Part shown: positions 23,793-35,805 of the stretch, piece by piece
How the letters are laid out: each line of letters begins with the position of its first letter
Position numbering within the stretch: the first letter of the stretch is position 1
Assembly (NCBI GenBank): GCA_001910725.1
Contig: MJGA01000013.1
Location: forward strand, 859,663 to 923,662
DNA: 64,000 bases
Direction of reading: 5' to 3'
Origin: Phanerodontia chrysosporium
Lineage: Eukaryota > Basidiomycota > Agaricomycetes > Polyporales > Phanerochaetaceae
The notes under the pieces: generated by a model
The model's input: the letters and a program-made list of their open reading frames with translations, nothing else
What the model was told of the DNA's origin: nothing
Database searches by the model: none
Position numbers and translations under genes: made by a program

Positions 23793-25103
23793 CGCGGTAG
23801 GGATGCAAGGGGTCACTGCCCCTGTCGTCGCGGGCAGCCGACTTAAAACTGGTGGCTTGTGGTCCAGTCTCACTGGACAGCCAGCAATAGAACCCGTGGT
23901 TGCGGAACGCTCTGGAATCGCTGACGTTGCGGGGATCGTGCCCAGGGGCTGCGTTTCGCTCGTTTCATGGGGCTCTCTTGCGGCTCGTCGGCCTTGTGAG
24001 CGGCCGCGGCCAGTCTATCCGTAGCGTACACGATGCCGAGAGAGGGGCTGGCCTGCGGAACACTCTGTCGTGGGGGCTGAGAACACTTGGACTGTTCTCG
24101 CGATTTGAGTCGTCGCTGACATAGATGTGCGCGGCTGATGCTAGCCGGAAGTCAAGCACTTCATGTCGATGTCGAGGGGCTGCGAAGACTGCCGCGGCAT
24201 GAAGGACTACCACGAATTCTTGAGTCTTGCCGTATGCCAGGGCTTGGTGATAGTACGACTGATGAACTCGAGTCCTGTATCCCCGAATCCCCGAGCAACT
24301 GCTGATCATGATCATCCTGACCCTGCTTTGTCGAACGCCCAGAGCGCACACGTTTCTACGTACACACTCATGCAGCGCTCGCCGATGAGGGTATTTCCCA
24401 CAGACTTAGTCCGATATCCAACAGGGAACTGCGGCAGGTCATCCCACCCAAACTACCTCTGAGTTGATTGTCTGGAACTATACCTGGCCGCCCGGACAAA
24501 GTGGGCGGTGCCTCTTGCAATGCATAGTATAGTTTTGCTAACGCAGACTGAATTGTTCATCCAGGCCCTGATAGGATGTATTCATAACAGTCAGCAGGGA
24601 ATACTTCATATTCTCGAGCTCAAGCTGCTATCTCGACCGTCGCGCTAACAATAAAGCAGAACACATAGATTCAAGCAACACTAGGACATGACTTTTGACC
24701 TGTACTCGAGCGCCGCGCTCGCCACATGCGCCACATGAGCCACACCGAGCGGGGGCGGTTTGAGCTTCCCCTGGCTTCCCATACACGAGCTATTCAACAA
24801 TTTGATTGATCATCGTGCTCAGAGTCTCTTCCGCGCTGCACGAAGCTCGGAGGGGCAGCGTGATATATGATATCCCGCGTATGCGCATGATGTGCAGGAT
24901 TGCGAATCAGTGGGATCAAACTGTGGTGACACGGCAAATACGGCGAAGGCGCCAGCATGCTGAGGCATGATCTCGCATATATACCGAGCGTGCACAATAA
25001 AGCGTATGATGGCTAAATTACACATGCAGTAGAAAACTGCTGTCCGTAGTGAGCCACCAAGTGAGGGAAGAAATCGTTACTGGCAGGCTCTCGCAGCAGC
25101 TAC
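23793..25103. other. intergenic, no gene recognised
   Basis: About 1.3 kb upstream of the peroxiredoxin and downstream of the glycosyl hydrolase. Short open frames only (for example 24163-24462 +), none with a recognisable domain. Confidence 0.5.
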
Positions 25104-26056
25104 TCAAAGCGTGTTGTACGTCTCACCAAGAGAGGTAAGTTGGTTGGAGCTGTCGACGAGAATGTCATCCCCAGCCATGAAGTAGGCATAGCGCTCGACG
25201 GATGAGAGGCCATCGAGGTAGGGGAGCATCGTGTCGAGGAAGGTTGTCTGCTCCTCAGACGTGCCCGACGCACCGAACTGGATATGATCATCAGCGCGGT
25301 GCATGAACCGGCGCACACTTGCCACATACCTCGGTCACCCAGACGGGCTTGTTGTACCTGGTCCCGATGTCGGCGATGTAGTTCTCGAAGTACGCCGTGT
25401 TGGAGGCGCTGTCGTAGATGTGGATCGCAATGCAGTCGATGGTGCACGTGGCACAGAGATCGAGGAAGGTGTCCATCCATGTGGTGCCCATCGGCGGGCC
25501 GCCGTTGGTGATGGCGGGCGAGCAGAGCTTAGCCTGGCCCGCGAAGGGCTCCATCCACGTCGTCCACGCGTCCACTGCCTCCTGCGGCGTCAGGTTCGAC
25601 TGCGAGCTGAGGTCGGGCTCGTTGAAGCTGCAAAATTACCGTTAGTGGGTTTGTGCGGTCCTGTGACTCTCGCATGTCGTGCAAGGCATGTGGGACACCA
25701 CGATGAATACTCACCCGAGGAGGTGGGTAGAACCGCTGGCGATAGCGGCACTGGCGTCGGCGAGCCAGTTCTGAGTGTGGCCTGCGTCGGCGCTCCACAG
25801 CATAGGGACGAACTCCCTGCCGGCGTTGACGGCGCCGCTAGAGTGGAGCCCCAGTTGTACTGCCAGGAGATCCTGCGCGCAGAGAATCAGTGTCCACATT
25901 CGAGTGCGCTGGACCAACCGCTCACTTGGTACCAAAGAGATCGGCGGCGTTGGGGTCGTTGTACGACACGCCACGCTTGACGGGGCTGGTAGTCGAGGTC
26001 GCGAGAGCGGACGACACGGCGACGACAAGGGCAACGAGAGTCGATGAGAACTTCAT
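25104..26056 (-). CDS. secreted glycosyl hydrolase with Asl1-like catalytic core (GH128 type)
   Basis: Predicted secreted beta-glucan hydrolase. Exons: 26056-25926, 25872-25715, 25627-25330, 25277-25104; about 253 residues. A signal peptide is clear (MKFSSTLVALVVAVSSALA), followed by KRGVSYNDPNAADLF, the usual opening of this family. FVPMLWSADAG, then LLGFNEPDLSSQ (acid/base Glu in NEPD), TIDCIAIHIYDSA, and KPVWVTEFGASG (nucleophile Glu) define the TIM-barrel core; the family is described as endo-beta-1,3-glucanase. A one-base gap near 25843-25847 separates WQYNWGS from SGAVNAGREF. Likely cell-wall remodelling. Confidence 0.9.
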
Positions 26057-28211
26057 GCTGTAGTAGTGTGCGGAATTGCTTCTGTGTACTGGTGAGGAAA
26101 GCCATCGAGGTGGGTACGGTATTTGTACGCGACGACGGCGCTGCTCGAGGGATGTTCAGCACCCAATTCTGCATTGGGAGTGGCGGAGCGATGCATCATG
26201 GCCTAGCGGGGAAGTAGCAGAGGTCAAGATGTCGGTTCATACCTCCGAGAACTTTGGGAGAGGACCCACCGTGTCTAACAGCCTCCGCTACCGCCTTCTG
26301 ACAGCATTGGACAGCTCGCTTCGTTTTCGCGTCTTGTCTCTTATTCTTTCTCCGCTGTTCATCGAGGCCTTTTTGGGTTCCCCTTTCTTTTTCTTCCAGA
26401 TTTTGCTTTCCATCGACAGTTTGGCGCCTGGCTAGCACGATTCCTCGCCAGTTGTGCGGGGGCTCTAATCTTCATGTAATGGAGCCTGACCCGCATGCAC
26501 TGCTCAGGCTCAGGACTACTTTATGGAAGGAATCCAGTTCATCTCTGTAGCAATATTCTGAAATGCGCGCTGTTCGTGATGAGCGTTCACACAAGTCATT
26601 GAGCCTGACACTTACGTGACAGTTGACATGTGCGGTGGCCTCTGACGCCCCCGATTGTCATTGAGGCGACATATGTCAGGACATTGTGCGTATGTTTTCT
26701 TCTATCTCTCTGCCTCCGAAGGGTCTGAAACCATCGAAGGCTGCAGCGCGCCGAGTACTGACGATTTTGATAGGACAGGCCTCCACCCTGAGCGGCCCTA
26801 GAGGCTCAACTGAGCTGCGGTTGGTTTGACGCGAAGAGCTGGTCCAGATACCTGCCGGTGAGGTCAATATCTTCTGCGTATCAGGACGTGTGCCTGCAGC
26901 CCAAACTAATCTGTAGACACCGTTTGATAGCGCGGACTATATCGATATATACTGACTTCAAGGGTGGAAGAGCTGTCAATAAGCACTCCTCGACACATAG
27001 GAACGCAAACTCACGGTTCCGATTGCATAACCTTTCTTCCAGTCATAGTAACGTCGAGCATAGGGCGGCTCACGCGGCACTTACTTACGAGCTTCGAATC
27101 TCGGAGCCGGAGATGCAGGTCGCTTGAGCATCTAAACATCCGGAGCTTGCTCAGGATGTCAGTGTGAAGATCCACACCCCTTGCCACGAGTAGATGTTCA
27201 GACTCTCGATCAAAGTGTGGTCTATCCTGGCAAGCGAGTGTCTGCGCGGATAGCCGCGTCTGCTTCGTTGATCCCCCGCCCTCAACATGGACTGCGAGTC
27301 GTGGCAGGAAGGCGTAATGCCTGGTTATTGGGACAGTCTAAGATGAGATGCGATCAATTACGGATGGCCTTAACTCGCAAATTGCCTGTCAACTTACACA
27401 AGTACGGTGCTTTCGAATGACTCTGCGCGTACCCTCCGTATGTAGACCTGAGTCTGCCGGCGATATAGTACAAAGCATCTGCAGCTCACAGTGAGACCCG
27501 AAGTCCGTCCAGGACTTTGACGTCTCGGGACAGGCACCGGCATATGCACGTTCTGCGCCACCCTGCGTCTACGCCCTGTGCTGATATCGTGAGAAGCGTC
27601 TTCGATATCGCTTAGTTCACGATCCTGCTCTCTTCTTTGCCCGTTGGCTACAAGAAAGGTGCGAGTTGACGAAGACGCTACGAACGCTCTGCATGGATGA
27701 GCGGAATGAAGAGTGCAGGCGAGGCGGGCCCAGTCCGCGGATCAGTGGCCGCCCGAACGGTGATCGCAAGTTGACGACGTCCAGCCCCCTTGGCCAAGTC
27801 CAAACTTCGGTTTCTGCATCTCCTTGACATGAACGACCATCTCCAACCATGTTTGACCCCTACGAACTGCTGCTGATGCAATGCTGAAGCGGTATGTCGC
27901 CGCGACCAGCTGACTCTTATCAACCTGATGCCCGCAGCACATCCGGGCCTCTTCGTGCCGTCGACCATCTCTGCCCTAACTAGAGCCAAAATGCCTAACA
28001 GCCGGCGTGCACACGCGCCGTGATGCACGCCATTATGGATAATAGCTGCCGTCGACTGGTCACGAATCCTCCTGATTCCGGTATGTGAGCGAACGGATAG
28101 GAGCGCGACCGGGAGCCGGCTATTTCCCTACCCCAGAGTCTGTACAAGACTGCTTCAGCTTCGACTACTCACTAATCCTCGCCGTCGTCGAGCACTACAC
28201 CAGCTACAGCC
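26057..28211. other. largest gene-free stretch
   Basis: About 2.15 kb between the divergent glycosyl hydrolase (-) and acyl-CoA ligase (+). Short open frames occur on both strands but no domain, repeat, terminal inverted repeat or RNA gene was recognised. Confidence 0.5.
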
Positions 28212-30247
28212 ATGCATCTCAAGTCCAAATTTCCCCTGCCACCGCGCGTTCCAGACGCGAACGCGCATTACGCCATGTTCGGCCTCCCAGACTATCCACA
28301 GCCGGAGGACTTTACCGTCAATATCGACGCGCCTTCGGGGCGGACCAGGTCGTATTACGAGCTGCGACAGATCATTAAGGAGGGCGCAACCGCGCTCGCA
28401 GCCCCCGAGTCTGCAGGGGGACTCGGCTTGAGTGCAGAGGCAGGGCATATGGTCGGGATATACAGCCACAACTGCATGGTGAGCACTCATCAGCCAGTCA
28501 ACTCGTGCAATACATCTGACTTGCTCTGTAGGACTATGTCGCGATGGTGAACGCATTGATATACATCGGTGTACCAATATCTCTGCTTTCTGCCTATGCG
28601 ACGCCATACGAGCTCGCCCACTCCCTCAAGACGTCCAAAGTGACTCACTTATTCATCCAGCCCGACTTTCTGCCCAAGGCTCTGGAAGCTGCGAAGCAAT
28701 ACGGTTTATCGGAGAGCCGCATATACATCCTGGAAGGCAGTTCTGCAGGGCGAAGGAGTTTTCAGGACCTCGCAGCTCAAGTTCGGGCACGCAGCATACA
28801 TCTCGTCGCTCCAAAGGAAGTTAAGCGGGACACGCTCGCGTATCTTGTATTCTCTAGTGGTACTAGTGGTTTACCTAAAGGTGCACGGGCTGAGTTCTCC
28901 GCTCGAGAATATTGAGCTGACCCTCCATCAGCTGTCATGATATCTCACGGAAACATTTGGGCCATGGTACTCGCTCAAATGGTCATGAAGCAAGAGGAGG
29001 AAAAGATCACTCAGGTGAATCTTTGAATCGCGTTCTCGTTAACTTGCATCAAGTTCTGACTTCGCGACTAAGCCTCCACCTCCCGTCGCCCCAACTGTCT
29101 GGCTCATTTTCCTGCCATTGTACCACACATATGGCGTGCATATGGCATGCTTCCGCCAGTTCTTCATGCCTGCAACCTACGTTATCGTGCCGAAGTGGGA
29201 CGTAAAGCTCGTGCTGAAGTCAATTCCGAGGTACCGCGTCCAAGTGATGCCGCTCATCCCGTCCGCCATCCACCAGATGGTGAACAATCCGCTGTTCACG
29301 AAGCTCGACCTGAGCACGCTCGTCAGCGTGTCCAGCGGCGCCGCGTACCTCCCGCCGGAGCTCAACAAGAAATTCATGGCTGTCGTCAAATCGGTGTCGA
29401 CGATGATGGAGGGCTACGGCATGTCCGAGCAGGTGGGTGCCCCGCCGACTGCGATCACTTCGCGCTGACAAACACCCTGCAGACCCTGAGCGCGATCCGG
29501 AAGCCCATTCCGGGGCTCTACGGGCTGCACGCGCCGCTCGGATGCACAGGCATCCTCGTCCCCGGCGTCGAGGGGCGCATCGTGCGCCCGGACGGGTCCG
29601 AGGCGGACTTCGACGAGCCCGGCGAGCTCTGGGTGCGCGGGCCGACGATCGCGCTCGGCTACTTCGGGAACGAGAAGGCGACGCGCGAGACGTTCGTCGA
29701 CGGCTGGCTGCACACGGGCGACACCTTCAAGGCGGACCGGCACGAGCTGCTGTAGTGAGTGGTTGTCTGTCGCACGTGTGCGCCCGCGCCCGCGCTGACG
29801 CGCGCCCGGCCCCACAGCTTCGTCGACCGCGCGAAGGACACGCTCAAGGTCTCGGGCGCGCAGGTGTCGCCCACGGAGATCGAGGACACGATCCGCGAGC
29901 ACCCCGAGAGGCTCATCACGGACGTGTGCGTCGCGGGTGTCGCCGGCGGGAGGACGCGTGACGAGAAGATACCCCGCGCGTGGATCGTCCTCAGCGAGGA
30001 GGGCAAGCGCCGCGGAGAGCAGACAACGATCGCCACATTGGATGACTGGGTCAAGAAGAACCTGAGTCGATACAAGTGGCTCCGCGGCGGGTTTGAGGTC
30101 GTCGATGCGGTGAGTCGGCTCAGTACTGCACACTTGCATTGGTGCTAATGGGATACGCAGATTCCTAAGAATCCTACAGGTAAAGTCGTTCGTCGGGCTC
30201 TTGTAGATCGCTACGAGGCGCAACTGGCGGAGAAGTCCAAGCTGTGA
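28212..30247 (+). CDS. AMP-forming acyl-CoA ligase (4-coumarate-CoA-ligase-like), peroxisomal
   Basis: ATP-dependent acid:CoA ligase of the adenylate-forming superfamily. Seven exons in phase, no frameshift: 28212-28478, 28532-28880, 28932-29014, 29073-29432, 29483-29754, 29818-30109, 30161-30247; 569 residues. Motifs in order: YLVFSSGTSGLPKG (phosphate loop), FLPLYHTYGVHMACF, MMEGYGMSEQ, GELWVRGPTIALGYF, DGWLHTGD, FVDRAKDTLKVSGAQVSP (hinge) and PKNPTGKVVRR (catalytic Lys). The protein ends EKSKL, with SKL a canonical type 1 peroxisomal targeting signal. Substrate could be a phenylpropanoid or a medium/long-chain acid; the sequence does not decide. It lies tail-to-tail with an SDR, 298 bp apart. 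Confidence 0.93.
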
Positions 30248-30545
30248 CATTTAGATCCGCAGTGTATTTTACTTGTAATGTTATGTAAATTTGCCCCAAT
30301 CATTGACCTTGCTTGTCCCGCGTGGACGTCCATACCGTCATCGTCTCGGATCCGGATTTGTTTACCTTGGCCACCTAAGTAACGTGTGTGTCCTGATAGC
30401 ACATGGATAACCCGGCAGCACTTGTTAGTTACTTGAAGTTCTCCTTGACCTAGAAATACATAGCTGATGTCACAATTGAATCCGACTCCCGTTCCTTTCC
30501 TTCCAAAAATCCAAGAGACAGTATCATACAACGTCTTAGGTTCAT
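30248..30545. other. short region between convergent genes
   Basis: 298 bp holding the 3' ends of the acyl-CoA ligase and the SDR; nothing else seen. Confidence 0.5.
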
Positions 30546-31717
30546 TTACCAAGCACGGTGACCACCATCGACGATGATGCTACGGCACAACCAGTCAGCA
30601 AGACGAGACACACGAGCAACGATGCCGATACGCACTCAGAGCCAGTGCAATAGGAGCTAGCGTCGCTCGCCAGCCATGTCGCGACACCGCGGAGCTCGTC
30701 AGGACGGCCGATCCTGTTCTGCGGGTTCTGCGAGCCCAGACGTCATACAGGCCTGGGTTGCCGTCCAGGAACATGCGCGTCATGCTGTAGGGCGACGAGC
30801 AGCGTTTAGACGCGGTCGTGATGCAGCAGGAGTCCCGACGTACCTGGTGTAGATGTATCCGGGGCTGATGGTGTTCACCCGGATGCGGTCCTTGCCCAGC
30901 TGGCAAGCCATGGTGCGCGCCATCTGGAGCACGGCGGACTTCGAGGTGTTGTACGCACACCAGCCGTGGTTCTGTGCAGCATGCGCCGTGAGAACGGAGC
31001 CTATCACGTGTGCGAAGACGACATACTTGATTCTGAATCGTGCCGCTCATACTGGCAATGAGGGTGATGCTTCCTCCGTTCCGAAGCGGCGCATCTGCCT
31101 GCCCACAGCCTGGGCCGTGAAGAACACGCCGTCGCAGTTCACGCGCATGACCTTCCACAGTGTCAGCAGAGGCCTCAATGACATGGTCAGCCAGGGACAG
31201 ACCTCGCTCCAGACGTTATCCGGGAAGTCTAGGCAGTCGTACTCGGGCTTGTTAATGCCCGCCGCGGCGACGCAGAAGTCGAAGCGGCCCTCCTGGTCGC
31301 CAATCTTCTCGGCAACCTTCCACATGAGCTGCTGGTTCGTCGTGTCTGCGCTGATGTAGTCGAGGCGCGCGTCGCCGCCGGTCTTGATGCTCTTCACGTA
31401 CGCACGCGCCCGCTGGAAGTCCTCCGACGGCTGCTGCGGGAGGTCGACGCAGTACACGACGCGCGCGCCGGCCTCGACGAGCGCGCACGCCATCTCGAGG
31501 CCCAGCCCGCGATTTCCGCCCGTGACCAGTCCGACGCGGTCGGTCAGCGCGAACTCCTTCGTGAACAGCGTCGGGGCGACGTGGCCTGGGCAGGCGGTGT
31601 CAGGAGGTGTTCGAGTCGCTTCTAGCAGCTATTCTCACCGGTAGTGTGCTTGAGGGCGGCCTCAACACCGACGACGCCGTACTTGGGCGCTGGACCAGTC
31701 ATACCAGAGGTGGCCAT
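30546..31717 (-). CDS. short-chain dehydrogenase/reductase
   Basis: Classical SDR, NAD(P)-dependent. Exons: 31717-31639, 31585-31203, 31151-31027, 30971-30844, 30784-30636, 30579-30546; about 299 residues. The cofactor motif is GLVTGGNRGLGLEMA, the NNAG-equivalent is VAAAGINK, and the catalytic Tyr/Lys are in AYNTSKSAV, with the Ser in LIASMSG. The end (IIVDGGHRAW) is family-typical. The N-terminal extension before VAPTLFTKEFALTDRV resembles fungal arabinitol/sorbose/mannitol-type dehydrogenases, but substrate is not established. Two one-base gaps are needed: 31077-31083 (before GGSITLIASMSG) and 30730-30733 (before QNPQNRIGRP). Confidence 0.88.
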
Positions 31718-32763
31718 GTTTGTCTGTTTAGTATAGTGCGGGTCGGTCGAGCTTGTAGCAGGCCGTTGCAGCGTCGCAGGCCCCCGCAGGGTATTTATGC
31801 TCTCCACGCCAGAGAATGCGGTCATAGCCCTGTCCTCCTGACGGTCAGGGTGTCCGAGAGCGGGCACGAGTTCGCGCTCGGCAGTTTCTGTGCAGCACCG
31901 GCTGCCGCACCGTCTCCTGCGCGAGCAGTGCCCGGCACGTATTGCAAAACTGCGGGAGGCACCACCGCGACGCGCGACGGAAAAGACATGGGGTCACGCC
32001 CCGCCGCGGCGAGACACCACGCGTGCGGTCTGCTGGGCATCACGAGAATGCGCGAAACCGGCGCGTGGGGGGCCTGGTGCGACCGTCTGCGCGCCAGCCG
32101 TCGCCGTGGCGCGGCCCCTCGGGCGTGTCTCCTAATGCGGCCCCCGTGGAGAGACCACGGCCGACCGTCGGCGGTGGACGCCTGGTACGCGTGCAGAACA
32201 CGCAGTGCGGGGCCGCAGCAGGGCCCTTTCCGTGGCGACGAAACGCGCACAGGGGCCTCCTGGGGGTGGAGACACGCCAGGTGCGCCACGACACCCGGGA
32301 GAGCAGCTGATCTGTCGATGAGACAAGAGTGCGGCGGGTCGTTAATGTGGCAGTCCATATACAATTTGGAAGACGTCACTTACGGTGATTACATGAGAGG
32401 CCCCTGAGGGCATTACTGGGCAAAGCTGCGTCTGAGTCGAGATACTTGCGGACCGGTTTGGTCATAAATTTCAGAGGAAGTTATGCCCCATTGCCCGCAG
32501 TACCTCCTGAAATTTTGGGGTGGTGAAGCAGCGTTCAAACCGGCTGATATAGACCATCTGGTACTCATGAAGTGGAGGGTAAAGACGAGCGCGAGCACTG
32601 CGCGAGCCGGGAGATGCGCCGTGAGAACCACCTTCCATAACTGATGCATCGCCCCTCCCCGCTTGACGCGGCAGCAGTGACGGCGCGGCGTTCGCCTACA
32701 GACTGCTCGTCCACCACACCCACCGCCCTCTGACCCTCCGCCGACGTCGCACCCAATCACACG
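31718..32763. other. very GC-rich intergenic stretch
   Basis: About 1.05 kb upstream of the divergent SDR and VMA11. The part at about 31900-32330 is very GC-rich, and overlapping open frames of 80-260 codons occur on both strands. None has a recognisable domain, so they are taken as GC-driven. No tandem repeat was found by eye. Confidence 0.45.
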
Positions 32764-33587
32764 ATGTCGCTGTGTCCGCCCTACGCGCCGTTCTTTGGCT
32801 TCGCTGGCGTCGCCTCGTCGGTACGCGCATTCGCACCCTCCAGTATGACGCTGGGCTCACCTGCACGCAGATGGTCTTTAGCAGTGCGTGCATCTGCGCC
32901 ATGGGGTGCGGAGAATAGGCTTGGTTGCTCACCAATATTGTAGCTGTCGGCGCCGCCTTTGGCACGTCGAAAGCCGGCATCGGCATTGCTGGTCTCGGAA
33001 CGTTCAAGCCTGAGCTCATCATGAAGGTCCGTGACTTCCAGGATGCATATGAGGCCTGTGCTGACTGCGGCTGCAGTCCCTCATCCCAGTCGTCATGTCT
33101 GGTATCATTGCCGTGTACGGCCTCGTTGTCTCTGTCTTGATCGCCGGTGGTCGTAAGTCTGCACTTCCTACGCTCAATGACGACATGCCAGGCTCAACAG
33201 ACCGCGCTCTGCAGTGAAGCCGACGGACTACTCGCTATACACGGGCTTCATTCATCTCGGTGCGGGTCTTGCTTGCGGCTTCACCGGGCTTGCCGCAGGG
33301 TACGCGATTGGCTATGTTGGAGACTCGGTGCGTACATCGGCTTTGCGTCGCTCCCCGGCTTCTCACATCCGTGCCTCCGTGATAGTGTGTGCGGGCCTAC
33401 GTGTACGAATCCAAAGTCTTTGTCTCGATGGTCCTCATCCTCATTTTCGGCGAAGTCCTCGGCTTGTACGGGTGAGTGCTCATGTGCGCGGTCCGCTGCC
33501 TGCCAACCTAACTCGATATGCTCTAGGCTTATCGTCGCTCTGATCATGAACTCCAGGGCCGGTGGTTCGGGGCAGTGCACGATCTAA
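32764..33587 (+). CDS. VMA11: V-type ATPase proteolipid subunit c-prime
   Basis: Membrane rotor subunit of the vacuolar H+-ATPase. Seven exons in phase: 32764-32820, 32871-32883 (13 nt), 32944-33026, 33077-33152, 33215-33327, 33386-33471, 33527-33587; 162 residues, the usual size. Four membrane segments are evident. [29 protein letters not shown] and [18 protein letters not shown] match the Vma11-type proteolipid closely; this paralogue is specific to fungi. The essential proton-carrying Glu sits in the last helix ([18 protein letters not shown]). VMA6, another V-ATPase subunit, is also in this window at about 61 kb. Confidence 0.95.
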
Positions 33588-33749
33588 GCCACAATACAGT
33601 TCACTTTCTGCCTTCACAACTCATGTGCATATACCACTTCAACCTGCATGACGGAAAATATAACGATGTACAGTCGCTTTCTTACATACACGTCCAGTGG
33701 AGGACAGGAACTAGGGTATATTGCGGCACCAGAGTGGAAGCGTGAGCAC

Positions 33750-34508
33750 TCAATGCCTGCTGCGCTCCCTCTCCGGGGAGGAAGACCTGCCCCTACGATC
33801 GTCGTCGCTGTCACGGCTGTAGCTCCTCCGCCTCGATGTACGCCTGCGGCGCTCCCTGGAGCGAGACCGCGAACTTGAGGATGCACTGGAGCTTGACGAT
33901 GAATCAGAGTCCGAGTCCGAGTCTGAGCTGCTGCTGCTCGAGTCGGAGTCGCTTGAGGACCCAGTACTGGAGCTTTCAGAGTCGGACGGGGACGAGCTCC
34001 TCGACCTTTTGTATGCTGCTAAGACTGCGTGCACACGGTGCAGGGAAGCATGTGACATACCTTCTCCGTCTTTTTCTAGCAGGCTCGCCGTCCTTGTCTC
34101 GTGAGCTGCCCTCCTTAGCCCGCGCTTTCTCTTTTTCCTCAAGAATCTTGTTTGCTGTACCCGGTCTATAGATTTTGTCAAGAATTGTGATCAAAGACAC
34201 GACGAGGGCCACCTACTTGCGCTTGAACTCTTCCGGGACTTCAACAGACGGCTTCCCGTCAGCCTTCAACTTTGCGAGGACACGTGGGTTTTCGAGCTGC
34301 TGTGTGCGCGACGGACGGGAGAGGTAGGGACGCTGCCCTTTGCATTGGTACGTAAAGTGACCTGAGAGGAAGGATGAGTTGAAGTCGGTCTGACGCGCTG
34401 CGTCGGTGGTGATAGTGCACCTGTTTGGAGGCACTTCTGGCAGACTGTAGACGACGTCGGGGTCGGGTTGCTGTTGCTGCTCTTGCGCCACGGGGCGTAC
34501 TTGGACAT
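33750..34508 (-). CDS. zinc-knuckle RS-rich protein (SREK1IP1-like)
   Basis: Probable splicing-associated nuclear protein. Exons: 34508-34421, 34361-34217, 34165-34061, 34005-33750; 197 residues, in phase. A CCHC zinc knuckle spans the first junction (VCQKCLQTGHFTYQC), followed by KGQRPYLSRPSRTQQL, the signature of the SREK1IP1-type family. A Lys/Arg-rich region (KDGEPARKRRRR) then leads to a long Ser/Asp run and an RS tail (RSRSRERRRRTSRRR). The DNA of the acidic serine part is repetitive. Function is inferred from the animal relative that binds an SR splicing regulator. Confidence 0.85.
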
Positions 34509-35119
34509 TGTGGGTCGTGTGGGTGGGTACGAGGCACAGGGAGGCGAGAGGCGTGGAGGCAGATGCTGGTGGACGGAACAGCGAGCGTGCAGGGAGCGCG
34601 CATCGAGCCGTCACTTTGATTGTGACCGTCACAGAGGCGGCTTCGACTTTGTGGCGCTGCGCAGGCGCACGTCGGGCGTCGGGAGGCCCAGACCCGGAAT
34701 CCATCCACAGCATGTGTACCATGCATGTTCGACAACTACTGTATCATGTCTAGGCTGGAGGCATATGCTCTGGCCAACAGGCTGAGCCTTTCCTAGACGC
34801 ATCTCTGCGGCTCGCCCCTGTTCTACCGATGAGCGTCTCGCGCGCCCTCCGTCTAGACTCCGCCCGGCGCGGTCCAAGACCCAGCGAGAATCCGACCCAG
34901 TGCTGTCCGCGCCCTGCGCCATACCGACTTTCCCCGTGCAGAGCGCATGTCGTCCTGTGCATCCCGGGCTGCTGAGGCCACGGCACGTTGTGCGTATAAA
35001 AGGCTGCAGGCCTCCGCACTGTCGAGCCATCGCCCAGAGCATCCAAACCACTCCTACAACCGTCTTTCGAGACTAGCACTTCGCCAGCTACTGCATCGTC
35101 GCATATACAGACGACCAAG
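34509..35119. other. divergent promoter region
   Basis: 611 bp between the zinc-knuckle gene (-) and the small membrane protein gene (+); contains the TATA box of the latter. No further gene seen. Confidence 0.5.
34995..35002 (+). promoter_or_regulatory. TATA box of the small membrane protein gene
   Basis: TATAAAAG about 118 nt upstream of the ATG at 35120. Confidence 0.5.
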
Positions 35120-35446
35120 ATGATGAACCTCATTCGCGCTCGCCTTCCGGTAGGTATCCTTGCGATCCCACAGCATCCTGCATCCTGACCGGGCCCGCCT
35201 TGCAGGCTCTCGCCCTCTGGACCACGATCAACGCAGGCCTCTGGGCCGCTGTCTGGTACAGGTGGCGCGACTCAAGGTGAGCTCGGGTTGCCGTTCCTGC
35301 CTCTTCTCAGATACTGACCGCCACTCTCTAGCAGCGACTTCCACGTCCACCACAAGTCCGCGATACCACCAGCCCGCTTCGGGCAGGCGAAGTACTTGAA
35401 GGACGAGCTCCCAACCCTCCGCGGAATGTCCCACCACGCAGCGTAG
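35120..35446 (+). CDS. small single-span membrane protein, unknown
   Basis: Three exons in phase (35120-35149, 35206-35276, 35332-35446) give 71 residues. The family is not recognised. The N-terminus is basic (MMNLIRARLP), then a membrane helix (ALALWTTINAGLWAAVWYRW), then a hydrophilic tail rich in His and Lys ending RGMSHHAA. Topology and size resemble small mitochondrial inner-membrane or assembly proteins, but that is only a guess. The in-frame second ATG at 35123 could also start translation. Confidence 0.6.
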
Positions 35447-35805
35447 TGAGCGCCCTAGAGGAAAAGAGCTGGAGCGAGGACAATAGTCAATCCATATACC
35501 ACACGCTATTATTGGGTCACGTCTCCTATATGTAACATCAGCATCCTTCTGTAATCTAAACATCTTCCAGGAGCCTTTCGAACGATGTGTGCTGCAGACC
35601 AGTTGCTGCCCTCTGAGCACTTCAGGAGTTGGAGTTGGCCGCTTCGGGAGCTCACGAGAGTCTGGGGTGCCATCGCTCACGTGTACGGTGAATGCTCGCA
35701 AGCGGACTCGGCGAGAATGTATGAATAGACTTATCGCTAAATGACAGCGGCCAAGGCGGAGACTCTTGCGACAATATCCATATGGCGAGCCACCTGTGAG
35801 GAGGT
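35447..35805. other. region between convergent genes
   Basis: About 0.36 kb of 3' flanks of the small membrane protein gene and translin; nothing recognised. Confidence 0.5.

Noticed and set aside
31607..32407. 266-codon plus-strand frame and overlapping 185-codon minus-strand frame
   Set aside because: Both lie in very GC-rich DNA upstream of the SDR, overlap each other and the SDR first exon, and show no recognisable protein features.
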